Assembly (NCBI RefSeq): GCF_036010325.1
Contig: NZ_CP108549.1
Coordinates: 3,844,001 to 3,908,000, forward strand
From: Streptomyces sp. NBC_01210
GTDB lineage: Bacteria; Actinomycetota; Actinomycetes; Streptomycetales; Streptomycetaceae
Direction of reading: 5' to 3'
DNA length: 64,000 nt
Shown here: piece by piece, positions 8,543 through 16,269 of the stretch
How the letters are laid out: each line of letters starts with the position of its first letter
Numbering within the stretch: the first letter of the stretch is position 1
Program-made: the position numbers and the translations under genes
Notes under the pieces: generated by a model
Seen by the model: the letters and a program-made list of their open reading frames with translations, nothing else
What the model was told of the DNA's origin: nothing
The model's database searches: none

Positions 8543-9526
8543 TCACCCCTCGTCCGAGATCGGGACGGCGCGCGCGAAGCCGCCGTCCACCATCAGGTTC
8601 GCCACGGTCTCCAGCTCCGGCGGATTGCCCGCCAGACGCTGCAGAAAACCGTCGAAGTCGTCGCCGCACGGCAGCAGCAGCCGCTCCACGCGCTCCTGCA
8701 CGCTCCAGCCGTTCTGGTCCCGTGCGTCGTCGTACGCGCAGAACCACACCGAGCCGACTGCCGAGCCCTTGACCTTCACCGCCAGAATCCCGCCCTGGAC
8801 GAACGCAACTCCCAAGTAATCCTTGGTCAGATGGTCCCGCAGGCACTTGTTGAGATACAGCAGGTCATTGACCGCGGCCTCGTCCCGCACCGTGAAGAAC
8901 GGCTGGTCGACCAGCAGCCCCAGCTCGGCGTCGAGCGCCGCCCCGACCGGAGCGCAACCGCCCGCCGCCTTCAGGAAGGAGCGGTACGCCCCCGGCAACC
9001 GGTAGCCCAGATCCTCCTCGACACTCAGCAGCTGCTGCTCGCTCACCGACACAACGCCCTTCGGCAGACCGAAATGCGCGGGCCGGGTCTCCTGCAGCGG
9101 ACGCGTACCCCGCTTGCTCTGGTCCACCGGCGTCGTCGTGAGACCTCCGTGATGCCGCAGCAGCGCCTTCACCTCGACGGGCACCAGCTCCAGCCGACGG
9201 GTGCCCGGCACGTGGTGCCAGGTCCAGCCGTGCGGAGTGGCGACCGAAGGAATCGTGTCCCACAGCGCATGACCGTCGGCGTGCAGCGCCGCATTCGCCG
9301 ATACGTAATCGGTGAGCCGCAGCTCGTCCACGCCGAAGCCCTCCGGGGGCTCCGCGATCTCTGCGGCGGCACGCGCGTAAGGCGAGAAGACCGGATAGCC
9401 GTTGTCGTCCACACGCACACCCCTGGGGTGGCGAGAGGCCCGGACCGGGTCCGGGAAGTTCACGACTTGCCCGGCGTAGGCCGCATTCGGTGGCGCGGCT
9501 TGCTGCCCGAGCCGACCTGTCGTCAT
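8543..9526 (-). CDS. WHH-type HNH/Endo VII nuclease domain fused to SUKH-1 (SMI1/KNR4) domain
   Basis: 327 aa. Residues ~60-130 contain GWTWHHVPGTRRLELVP with W103-H104-H105, the signature of WHH nucleases of the HNH/Endo VII superfamily, followed by HHGG. Residues ~160-315 have the SUKH-1 (SMI1/KNR4) pattern: EEDLGYRLPGAYRSFL, then GVAFVQGGILAVKV and YDDARDQNG. In separate-gene systems the WHH domain is a DNase toxin tip and SUKH-1 is the immunity protein; here both lie in one chain. It is first gene of a two-gene unit with the deaminase/SUKH-4 gene, and diverges from the YwqJ deaminase gene. Confidence 0.75.
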   Translation of the reverse strand: MTTGRLGQQAAPPNAAYAGQVVNFPDPVRASRHPRGVRVDDNGYPVFSPYARAAAEIAEPPEGFGVDELRLTDYVSANAALHADGHALWDTIPSVATPHGWTWHHVPGTRRLELVPVEVKALLRHHGGLTTTPVDQSKRGTRPLQETRPAHFGLPKGVVSVSEQQLLSVEEDLGYRLPGAYRSFLKAAGGCAPVGAALDAELGLLVDQPFFTVRDEAAVNDLLYLNKCLRDHLTKDYLGVAFVQGGILAVKVKGSAVGSVWFCAYDDARDQNGWSVQERVERLLLPCGDDFDGFLQRLAGNPPELETVANLMVDGGFARAVPISDEG

Positions 9527-9616
9527 GGCGGATGCCCCCTGCTGCTTCTGGCTGGTTCAGGACAGCCTATGCGGTGGGGCAATAGGGAGGACCGACGCTC
9601 TGCTTCCATCACGAAG

Positions 9617-9634
9617 GGTCACATACAAGTGACC
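9617..9634. promoter_or_regulatory. Inverted repeat GGTCAC-N6-GTGACC in divergent promoter region
   Basis: Perfect 6-bp arms around a 6-nt AT-rich centre, about 90 bp upstream of the WHH/SUKH-1 start and 107 bp upstream of the YwqJ-deaminase start. It is placed to regulate both directions. The binding protein is unknown; the arm orientation (TCAC...GTGA) is opposite to that of BldD boxes. Confidence 0.4.
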
Positions 9635-9741
9635 GAATGACGAAGAGGCGACACGTTTCAGCCCCCAGCTTCCACACCACCCGTCCCATTTGGCAGGCTG
9701 TCCCGCAACTCGGGGGAGTGCAGGGAGGGAACGAGCACACC

Positions 9742-10248
9742 ATGCACACAGCGCAACCAAATGCTTCAGGTGATCCACGCCTCAGTTGGAGCAGTACGGA
9801 CGCCGGCCGCCCGCCCGCACTGGGTCACCGACGCGACGGAATCCTGCCCGCCGTCGCGGCAGCACTCTCCGTACGCGGCGAGACCCTCACCTGCACCGCG
9901 GGCAAGGCCGACCAGCCACCCGTACTTCACGCGCTCGTACAGGATTTCCTCGACACCCTCACCAGCGGCGAGCGCGAACGCTTCACCGGCCGCTGTCCGG
10001 AGGCAATCCTGCTCTCGCGGCATCTCACCGCCGCGGAAACTCAGCGCTCGAAGCGGGCCCAGCGCAAGCCACTGACCCACAGCGAGGCGAAGCGGACCTT
10101 CAAACAAGCGAAACTGACGGCACGTCGCATCCGCGAGGACGGCGATCCGCTGCACGGCAGTTACGCACCACCCTGCCGTTCCTGCGCGGCGATGCTCGAC
10201 CACTTCGGCGTACGCACCGTCGACCCGACCGCGACCCAGAACGGCTGA
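9742..10248 (+). CDS. YwqJ-related putative deaminase
   Basis: 168 aa from an ATG preceded by GGGAGGGA; a longer in-frame start lies 35 codons upstream but lacks a good ribosome binding site. The deaminase zinc site is visible: GRCPEAILLSRHL gives C85 and catalytic E87, and YAPPCRSCAAMLDHFGV gives C145-x-x-C148. This is the YwqJ-like branch of the bacterial deaminase superfamily, whose members usually occur as toxin tips in polymorphic toxin systems. Here it is a free-standing small protein with no delivery domain or signal peptide. The SUKH-3 gene starts 10 bp after its stop, the expected toxin-immunity order. It could also be a non-toxic effector or a remnant domain. Confidence 0.75.
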   Translation: MHTAQPNASGDPRLSWSSTDAGRPPALGHRRDGILPAVAAALSVRGETLTCTAGKADQPPVLHALVQDFLDTLTSGERERFTGRCPEAILLSRHLTAAETQRSKRAQRKPLTHSEAKRTFKQAKLTARRIREDGDPLHGSYAPPCRSCAAMLDHFGVRTVDPTATQNG

Positions 10249-10258
10249 CCCCGCACCA

Positions 10259-10750
10259 ATGCCCGACCACCTCAGCACCACCCGGTTCCCGGTCGCCGTC
10301 GACGCCGCCCTGCGCGACGCGGGCTGGCAGCCCGGCCGTTGGGACATCAAGCAGGCCGAGCACTGGGCCGACACCCTGCGCTCGTACGCCTCACCGGCGG
10401 GCCACCGGCATGTGGTCTTCCCGGCGGCCGTCGAAGCCTGGGCGGAGTTCGGCGGACTGCGCGTGACGGCGCCCGGTCCGGGACGGCACACGGCGCCCGT
10501 ACCGGTGCACTTCGACCCGCTCGCCGGGCTCCACCTCGCGCGCACTCTCGCGGACCTGGGGCGCGCGCTCGACACGGAGGTCTCGCCGCTCGGGGAGGAG
10601 GGCGACAGCCAGGCCGTACTGGCCATCGATGTCGAGGGCCGGGTCTACAGCCTCGACCACACCGGCGACTGGTACCTCGGGCCGGACATCGACCAGGCGC
10701 TGGCCACCATGGTCACGGGCGTCCAGCCGGTCCGCCTGACCCTGGGCTGA
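10259..10750 (+). CDS. SUKH-3 family immunity protein
   Basis: 163 aa. The N-terminal RFPVAVDAALRDAGWQPGR is typical of SUKH-3, followed by HWADTLRSYASPAGHRHVVFP and a C-terminal DHTGDWYLGPDIDQALATM segment. SUKH proteins are cytoplasmic antidotes that bind toxin domains of polymorphic toxins; the likely target is the YwqJ-type deaminase encoded 10 bp upstream on the same transcript. That pairing is inferred from position. Confidence 0.75.
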   Translation: MPDHLSTTRFPVAVDAALRDAGWQPGRWDIKQAEHWADTLRSYASPAGHRHVVFPAAVEAWAEFGGLRVTAPGPGRHTAPVPVHFDPLAGLHLARTLADLGRALDTEVSPLGEEGDSQAVLAIDVEGRVYSLDHTGDWYLGPDIDQALATMVTGVQPVRLTLG

Positions 10751-10805
10751 GCGACCGCGGCGACGACCACCGAGCGCGCCGCGAGACCCTCTGCCGGGAC
10801 CCCCG

Positions 10806-10955
10806 AGCCTGATCCGAACCGGGGCCGGGCCCGGAACCCGGACCCGAGCCGACCGCCGAACCGGACCGCCGGCCCGCACCCGAGCCTGGACCTGGACCTG
10901 GACCGAGACCGGAACCCGAACCGGGCCGCCGGCCCGCACCCGCACCCGCCCCACC
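10806..10955. repeat. GC-rich short tandem repeats between convergent genes
   Basis: Runs of related 6-12-bp units such as CCGAACCGG, CCCGGAACC and three successive CCTGGA hexamers fill most of the gap between the SUKH-3 gene and the convergent histidine kinase gene. Two CCGCCGGCCCGCACCCG copies (near 10861 and 10925) bracket the CCTGGA block. No gene or clear terminator was identified in it. Confidence 0.6.
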
Positions 10956-10958
10956 GCC

Positions 10959-12293
10959 TCAGACCTGCTCGGCGTACCCGTCCCGGTCGGGCAGCACCGC
11001 GGACACCCGGAAGCCGCCCGCGTCCGTCGGCCCGGACACGAACACCCCACCCAGCGCCATCACCCGCTCCCGCATCCCCACCAGGCCGTTGCCACCGCTC
11101 GGCAGCCGCGCGGCCGCGTCACCGCCACTCGCGTCCGGAGCGCCGTTCTCCACCTGCATCGCGACCTCAGCGCCACGGTGCGCGAGCCGCACCATCACCT
11201 TCGCGCCGACCGCGTGCTTGTGGACGTTCGTCAAGGCCTCCTGAACCACCCGGTACGCGGTCTGCTCCACCTCCGGCGCGTACTCCCGCGCCTCGCCCTG
11301 CACCGCGAGCTCCACGACCATCCCCGCCTGCCGGGACTGCCCGACCAGACCCTCGAGATCCGCGAGACACGGACCGTCCTCGGCCGCGGCCGCGGCAGCC
11401 GCCGCCGCGGCAGCACCGACAGCTGCCAGCGGCACCGGAGTCACCACCCGCTGTTCGCTCTCCCCGGCCCGCAGCACGCCGAGCATCTCGCGCAGTTCGG
11501 TGAGCGCCTGCCGTCCCATGTCCCCGACCAGCGCCGCATTCTTCACCGCCTTCTGCGGATCCTTCAGCGCGACCGCCTGCAAGGCGGCCGCATGCACCAC
11601 CATCAGGCTCACCCGGTGCGCCACAACGTCGTGCATCTCCCGCGCGATACGGGTCCGCTCCTCGGTACGCGCCCACTGCGCCCGCTGCTCCGCCCGGTCG
11701 GCCAGGAGCGACAGCTCCTGCTCCAGACTGACCGCGCGCTCCCGAAGGCTCTCCATCAGCCGCCGCCTGGCCCCTATGTAGAGGCCGAACAGCACGGGCG
11801 GCGCGGTCAGCCCGAGCGCCATGAAGCCGGCCATCGTCGGTACGTACCAGGCTCCGGGCTCCGGATCGAAGTCCGCGGACGACACTTCCTGTCGTACGCG
11901 TACGAACGTCACGATCATCGTCGCGGCCAGCGACATCCCGGCGAGTGTCGCGGTGATCCGGCGCGGCACCTCGGAGGCGGCGAGCGAGTAGAGCCCGACC
12001 ACGCCCATCAGATAGCCCATCTCGGCGGGCGTGGTCGCGATCGACACCAGCACCACGGCGATCGGCCAGCGCCGCCGCAGCACCAGCACGGACCCGACGA
12101 TCAATCCGAACAGCACTCCGACGGGTACGGGAATCGATGCCTTGTCGGCGAACCCCACACCCTCCAGAGCGCACTCAAAGGCGGAGACAAGCCCCAGCCC
12201 CACATCCAAGGCGACACTGCGCCGCCGTCCCCACCACAGCCAGCTGCGGGCGGTCGTGCCCGTGCCGTCCTGGTGTGCCCCCGTTACGGTCAT
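10959..12293 (-). CDS. Orphan NarL-type sensor histidine kinase
   Basis: 444 aa. Four to five membrane helices lie between residues ~30 and 175, then a short coiled coil. The HisKA_3 phospho-acceptor block TRIAREMHDVVAHRVSL places the histidine at H221. Residues ~290-302 are a poly-alanine run joining it to the HATPase_c domain (~325-435: QEALTNVHKH N-box, GNGLVGMRERV G-box). The extracellular loops are very small, which suggests sensing in the membrane. No response regulator gene adjoins it; the nearest are the orphan LuxR-type regulators at 25.2 and 30.1 kb. GGAAG precedes the ATG by 4 nt. Confidence 0.85.
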   Translation of the reverse strand: MTVTGAHQDGTGTTARSWLWWGRRRSVALDVGLGLVSAFECALEGVGFADKASIPVPVGVLFGLIVGSVLVLRRRWPIAVVLVSIATTPAEMGYLMGVVGLYSLAASEVPRRITATLAGMSLAATMIVTFVRVRQEVSSADFDPEPGAWYVPTMAGFMALGLTAPPVLFGLYIGARRRLMESLRERAVSLEQELSLLADRAEQRAQWARTEERTRIAREMHDVVAHRVSLMVVHAAALQAVALKDPQKAVKNAALVGDMGRQALTELREMLGVLRAGESEQRVVTPVPLAAVGAAAAAAAAAAAEDGPCLADLEGLVGQSRQAGMVVELAVQGEAREYAPEVEQTAYRVVQEALTNVHKHAVGAKVMVRLAHRGAEVAMQVENGAPDASGGDAAARLPSGGNGLVGMRERVMALGGVFVSGPTDAGGFRVSAVLPDRDGYAEQV

Positions 12294-12529
12294 GTCTTCC
12301 AGCGTACGGGCGGGCGCGAGTCATTTTCCTGGGAGTGCGACAGCAGGGAAGGAGTTCGAACACGCACGAAACAAGCGCTGATCGCACGATCTGGTGAATT
12401 GAGCCGCTTTCGTCCTGGACGGTCACCACGAGCGCCGATCTTTACCGTCGCAGAGAAGGCGCTTGGTACGGCATAGTGTTGGGTGCCGATTCGGCGGCCT
12501 GACGTAATGTTCGGTTTAGCCGTGTTCTA

Positions 12530-12601
12530 TCCCCCGTGGTGTAATTGGCAGCACTGAGGCTTTTGGTGCCTTATGTCCGGGTTCGAGTCCTGGCGGGGGA
12601 G
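12530..12601 (+). tRNA. tRNA-Gln (anticodon TTG)
   Basis: A 7-bp acceptor stem (TCCCCCG / CGGGGGA) is followed by a D arm, then the anticodon stem GAGGC/GCCTT with loop TTTTGGT (anticodon TTG, decoding CAA). The T arm contains GGGTTCGAGTCC. Discriminator base is G; the CCA end is not encoded. It sits just upstream of glmU as in other Streptomyces. No integrase or att-like duplication was seen next to it. Confidence 0.95.
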
Positions 12602-12611
12602 CATCTCACTT

Positions 12612-12640
12612 CGGGTCCTGACCTCCACGGTCAGGACCCG
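12612..12640 (+). terminator. Terminator of tRNA-Gln
   Basis: Perfect 12-bp stem (CGGGTCCTGACC / GGTCAGGACCCG) with a 5-nt loop, starting 10 bp past the tRNA and followed by CGCTTATTTC. Confidence 0.85.
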
Positions 12641-12710
12641 CGCTTATTTCGCCCCCGAAACCCCCCGGTATCCTTCGGATGTCCACCACCCGAAGCCGAA
12701 GGGCATTCCC

Positions 12711-14159
12711 GTGAGCGCCAACCGCCCGGCAGCCGTCGTCGTCCTCGCAGCGGGTGAGGGCACCCGCATGAAGTCGAAGACCCCCAAGGTCCTGCACGAA
12801 ATCTGCGGGCGCTCGCTCGTCGGACATGTCGTCTCCGCGGCCCGCGAGCTCGATCCCGAGCATCTCGTCGTCGTTGTCGGCCATGCGAGTGAGCAGGTCA
12901 AGGGCCATCTGACCGAGCAGTACGCCGGTACCCGCACCGCCTACCAGGCCGAGCAGAACGGCACCGGGCACGCCGTCCGGATGGCGCTCGAGGAGCTCGG
13001 CCGGACCCCCGAGGGCACCGTCGTCGTCGTGTGCGGCGACACTCCCCTGCTCTCCGGCGAGACCCTGACCGCGCTCGCCGCCACGCATGCCGCCGACGGC
13101 AATGCCGTCACCGTGCTCACCGCCGAGGTCCCGGACTCGACCGGCTACGGCCGCATCGTGCGCGACAGCGCCACCGGCGCCGTCACCGCGATCGTCGAGC
13201 ACAAGGACGCCACGGACGACCAGCGCGCGATCCGGGAGATCAACTCCGGTGTCTTCGCCTTCGACGGGCAGCTGCTCGCGGACGCGCTGGGCAAGGTGCG
13301 TACGGACAACAGCCAGGGCGAGGAGTACCTCACCGATGTGCTGGGGATCCTGCGCGAGGCCGGTCACCGGGTCGGCGCCTCCGTCGCCGGCGACCACCGG
13401 GAGATCCTCGGCATCAACAACCGCGTGCAGCTGGCCGAGGCGCGCAAGCTGCTCAATGAGCGCCTCCTCGAGCGGGCGATGATGGCCGGTGTCACGGTCG
13501 TCGACCCGGCGTCGGTGCTCGTGGATGTGACGGTGACGTTCGAGCCGGACGCGATCGTGCACCCCGGTACGCAGCTGCTGGGTGCCTCGCATCTCGCCGA
13601 GGGCGCCGAGGTCGGCCCCAACTCGCGGCTGAAGGACACGGTCGTCGGCGCGGGTGCCCGGGTGGACAACACGGTGGCGGACTCCGCGGTGGTGGGCGAG
13701 GGGGCATCGGTCGGCCCGTACGCGTATCTCAGGCCCGGCACGAAACTCGGTGTGAAGGCCAAGGCCGGCACGTATGTGGAGATGAAGAACGCGACGATCG
13801 GCGAGGGCACGAAGGTGCCGCACCTCTCCTATGTGGGTGACGCGACGATCGGCGAGTACACGAACATCGGCGCGGCGAGCGTGTTCGTGAACTACGACGG
13901 CGAGGCGAAGCACCACACCACGATCGGCTCGCACTGCAAGACCGGCTCGGACAACATGTTTGTGGCTCCTGTCACGATCGGGGACGGGGCGTACACGGCG
14001 GCGGGTTCGGTCATCACCAAGGATGTGCCTGCTGGTTCGCTCGCCGTGGCCCGCGGCCAGCAGCGGAATATCGAGGGTTGGGTGGCTCGCAAGCGTCCTG
14101 GCAGTGCCTCCGCGCAGGCGGCTCAAGTGGCAACGGAACAGGTCACCGAGGGGAACTGA
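12711..14159 (+). CDS. glmU: Bifunctional UDP-N-acetylglucosamine pyrophosphorylase / glucosamine-1-phosphate N-acetyltransferase
   Basis: 482 aa from a GTG with GAAGG upstream; longer in-frame starts would run into the tRNA terminator. The N-terminal nucleotidyltransferase domain carries LAAGEGTRMKSKTPKVLHE. The C-terminal half is a left-handed beta-helix of hexapeptide repeats (acetyl-CoA dependent acetyltransferase; YVEMKNATIGEGTKVPHLSY, NYDGEAKHHT). The enzyme makes UDP-GlcNAc for peptidoglycan and other envelope polymers in the cytoplasm. prs follows 109 bp downstream on the same strand, a pairing common in bacteria. Confidence 0.97.
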   Translation: MSANRPAAVVVLAAGEGTRMKSKTPKVLHEICGRSLVGHVVSAARELDPEHLVVVVGHASEQVKGHLTEQYAGTRTAYQAEQNGTGHAVRMALEELGRTPEGTVVVVCGDTPLLSGETLTALAATHAADGNAVTVLTAEVPDSTGYGRIVRDSATGAVTAIVEHKDATDDQRAIREINSGVFAFDGQLLADALGKVRTDNSQGEEYLTDVLGILREAGHRVGASVAGDHREILGINNRVQLAEARKLLNERLLERAMMAGVTVVDPASVLVDVTVTFEPDAIVHPGTQLLGASHLAEGAEVGPNSRLKDTVVGAGARVDNTVADSAVVGEGASVGPYAYLRPGTKLGVKAKAGTYVEMKNATIGEGTKVPHLSYVGDATIGEYTNIGAASVFVNYDGEAKHHTTIGSHCKTGSDNMFVAPVTIGDGAYTAAGSVITKDVPAGSLAVARGQQRNIEGWVARKRPGSASAQAAQVATEQVTEGN

Positions 14160-14268
14160 CCGGAAACGGGTGCGTCCAACTCGGCGTACCGTGATACGTG
14201 CACACAAATTCGGCTGGCTCGCGATCAGTATGTCCGTGGCCAGAGAACACGTCTGAGGAGACAGTGCT

Positions 14269-15246
14269 GTGACCGGGATCAAGACGACCGGCGAGAAGAA
14301 GCTGATGCTCTTCTCCGGCCGCGCCCACCCCGAGCTGGCCGAGGAGGTCGCACATCAGCTGGGTGTCGGCCTGGTGCCGACGAAGGCTTTCGACTTCGCG
14401 AACGGTGAGATCTACGTCCGCTTCCAGGAGTCGGCCCGTGGTGCCGACTGCTTCCTGATGCAGAGCCACACGGCTCCCATCAACAAGTGGATCATGGAAC
14501 AGCTGATCATGATCGATGCGCTGAAGCGGGCCTCGGCCCGGAGCATCACCGTGATCATCCCGTCGTACGGCTACGCCCGGCAGGACAAGAAGCACCGCGG
14601 TCGTGAGCCGATCTCGGCCCGGCTGGTCGCCGACCTGCTGCAGACCGCGGGTGCTCACCGCATCCTCACCGTCGATCTGCACACCGATCAGATCCAGGGC
14701 TTCTTCGACGGCCCGGTGGACCATCTCTCCGCGCTGCCGGTGCTCGCCGACTACGTGGGCGCGAAGGTGGACCGCAACAAGCTGACCGTCGTCTCCCCCG
14801 ACGCCGGCCGGGTGCGCGTCGCCGACCGCTGGTGCGACCGCCTGGACGCTCCGCTGGCGATCGTCCACAAGCGCCGCGACAAGGACGTCGCCAATCAGGT
14901 GACGGTGCACGAGGTCGTGGGTGAGGTCGAGGGCCGCGTCTGCATCCTCGTCGACGACATGATCGACACCGGTGGCACGATCTGCGCCGCGGCGGACGCG
15001 CTGTTCGCGCACGGCGCGGAGGACGTCATCGTGACGGCGACGCACGGCATCCTGTCCGGGCCGGCGGCGGACCGTCTGAAGAACTCCAAGGTGAGCGAGT
15101 TCGTCTTCACGAACACGCTGCCCGACCCGGGCGACCTGGAGCTCGACAAGATCACGGTGCTGTCGATCGCGCCGACGATCGCGCGCGCGGTACGTGAGGT
15201 GTTCGAGGACGGTTCGGTGACGAGCCTCTTCGAGGAGCAGGGCTGA
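14269..15246 (+). CDS. prs: Ribose-phosphate pyrophosphokinase (PRPP synthetase)
   Basis: 325 aa from a GTG with GAGGAGA 6 nt upstream. Class I PRPP synthetase motifs are visible: the flexible-loop region YARQDKKHRGREPISA, the metal-binding DLHTDQIQGFFDGPVDHL and the PRPP-binding ILVDDMIDTGGTI. It transfers pyrophosphate from ATP to ribose 5-phosphate, supplying nucleotide, histidine and tryptophan synthesis. Probably co-transcribed with glmU; a terminator follows. Confidence 0.97.
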   Translation: MTGIKTTGEKKLMLFSGRAHPELAEEVAHQLGVGLVPTKAFDFANGEIYVRFQESARGADCFLMQSHTAPINKWIMEQLIMIDALKRASARSITVIIPSYGYARQDKKHRGREPISARLVADLLQTAGAHRILTVDLHTDQIQGFFDGPVDHLSALPVLADYVGAKVDRNKLTVVSPDAGRVRVADRWCDRLDAPLAIVHKRRDKDVANQVTVHEVVGEVEGRVCILVDDMIDTGGTICAAADALFAHGAEDVIVTATHGILSGPAADRLKNSKVSEFVFTNTLPDPGDLELDKITVLSIAPTIARAVREVFEDGSVTSLFEEQG

Positions 15247-15258
15247 GTTCGTTACGAG

Positions 15259-15292
15259 AACGGGCCGCTTCCGCTTGGGGGCGGCCCGTTTT
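15259..15292 (+). terminator. Rho-independent terminator after prs
   Basis: 10-bp perfect stem (AACGGGCCGC / GCGGCCCGTT) with a 12-nt loop and a TTTT run, 12 bp after the prs stop. Confidence 0.85.
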
Positions 15293-15357
15293 CATGCCCG
15301 CAGCCTCATGCCGGCTCACGTCGGCACGTCGCCCGCAGCGCATCGGCTCTTGATCGA

Positions 15358-15387
15358 TTGGGTGACTCGGGGGGCTCCGAGTAGACT
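15358..15387 (+). promoter_or_regulatory. Vegetative-type promoter for rplY
   Basis: TTGGGT and TAGACT hexamers separated by 18 bp, a good fit to the Streptomyces housekeeping sigma consensus. It lies about 130 bp upstream of the L25 start, in the only long gap between the prs terminator and rplY. Confidence 0.55.
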
Positions 15388-15515
15388 GTGCAGGTTGCTC
15401 GGCGAGGGAGGCCGTACTCATATGTACGGCGGTCCGTTATCGACGCGCTCTTCGTAGCAGGCCTGTCGTGGCCGGGTGACCGCCACCAGATCTATCTGCA
15501 ATACGAGGAGTGCAC

Positions 15516-16109
15516 ATGTCCGAGGTGAAGCTCGCCGCCGACATCCGTTCGGAGTTCGGCAAGGGTGCTGCCCGTCGCGTCCGCCGCGAGCACAAGGTTC
15601 CCGGTGTTCTCTACGGTCACGGTTCCGACCCGATCCACATCACGCTGCCGGGCCACGAGCTGCTGCTCGCCCTGCGTACCCCGAACGTTCTGATCTCCCT
15701 GGACATCGAGGGCAAGAACGAGCTGGCCATCCCGAAGTCGGTCCAGCGCGACCCGCTGAGGGGCTCCATCGAGCACGTCGACCTGCTCCTCGTGAAGCGC
15801 GGCGAGAAGGTCAACGTCGACATCCCCGTCCACACCGAGGGCGAGCTGGCCCCGGGTGCGTACCTGGTCGAGCACGTGCTGAACGCCCTGCCGGTCGAGG
15901 CCGAGGCCACGCACATCCCGGAGTCCGTCACGGTCTCCATCGCGGGCCTGGAGGCCGGCGACTCCATCCTCGCCAAGGACGTGCCGCTTCCGTCCGGCAC
16001 GACCCTGGCCGTCGAGGACGACACCGTCGTCCTGCAGGTCCTGGCCGCGCAGGCCGAGGAGCCGGCCGCCGAGGGCGAGGGCGAGGGCGAAGAGGCCGCC
16101 GAGGCCTGA
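15516..16109 (+). CDS. rplY: 50S ribosomal protein L25/general stress protein Ctc
   Basis: 197 aa. The N-terminal L25 domain ([19 protein letters not shown]...[11 protein letters not shown]) binds 5S rRNA. The C-terminal TL5/Ctc beta domain (~100-185) makes this the long Ctc type, ending in an acidic Glu/Ala tail. The ATG has GAGGAG 5 nt upstream. pth follows after a strong hairpin. Confidence 0.96.
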   Translation: MSEVKLAADIRSEFGKGAARRVRREHKVPGVLYGHGSDPIHITLPGHELLLALRTPNVLISLDIEGKNELAIPKSVQRDPLRGSIEHVDLLLVKRGEKVNVDIPVHTEGELAPGAYLVEHVLNALPVEAEATHIPESVTVSIAGLEAGDSILAKDVPLPSGTTLAVEDDTVVLQVLAAQAEEPAAEGEGEGEEAAEA

Positions 16110-16156
16110 GCCGTACGCTCTGCTCGGCCTGGCCCGGCTCTGCCCGGCTTGGCTTG

Positions 16157-16190
16157 ACGGGGTGGCGGGCTGCGGCCCGCCACCCCGTTT
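16157..16190 (+). terminator. Strong terminator after rplY
   Basis: Perfect 14-bp stem (ACGGGGTGGCGGGC / GCCCGCCACCCCGT) with a TGCG tetraloop, followed by TTCC. It separates rplY from pth transcription unless read through. Confidence 0.85.
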
Positions 16191-16240
16191 CCTGTATCTG
16201 TACCTCTACCTGCTGTACCTGTACCTGTACCTGCTGTACG
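16191..16240 (+). repeat. TACCTG hexamer repeat tract upstream of pth
   Basis: About eight copies or variants of the TACCTG/CTGTAC unit follow directly after the rplY terminator (for example TACCTGTACCTGTACCTG near 16216-16233). The tract lies in the untranslated region 30-80 bp before the pth start. Nature and function unknown. Confidence 0.7.
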
Positions 16241-16269
16241 TATGCCGTATGCGAGGAGACGCAGCGCAG

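Noticed and set aside
12530..12710. Integration site (att) for a mobile element at tRNA-Gln
   Set aside because: No integrase, no second copy of the tRNA 3' end and the usual glmU follows directly.
12606..14282. 558-codon minus-strand frame over glmU
   Set aside because: Antisense to an unmistakable glmU; His/Arg/Asp-rich artefact.
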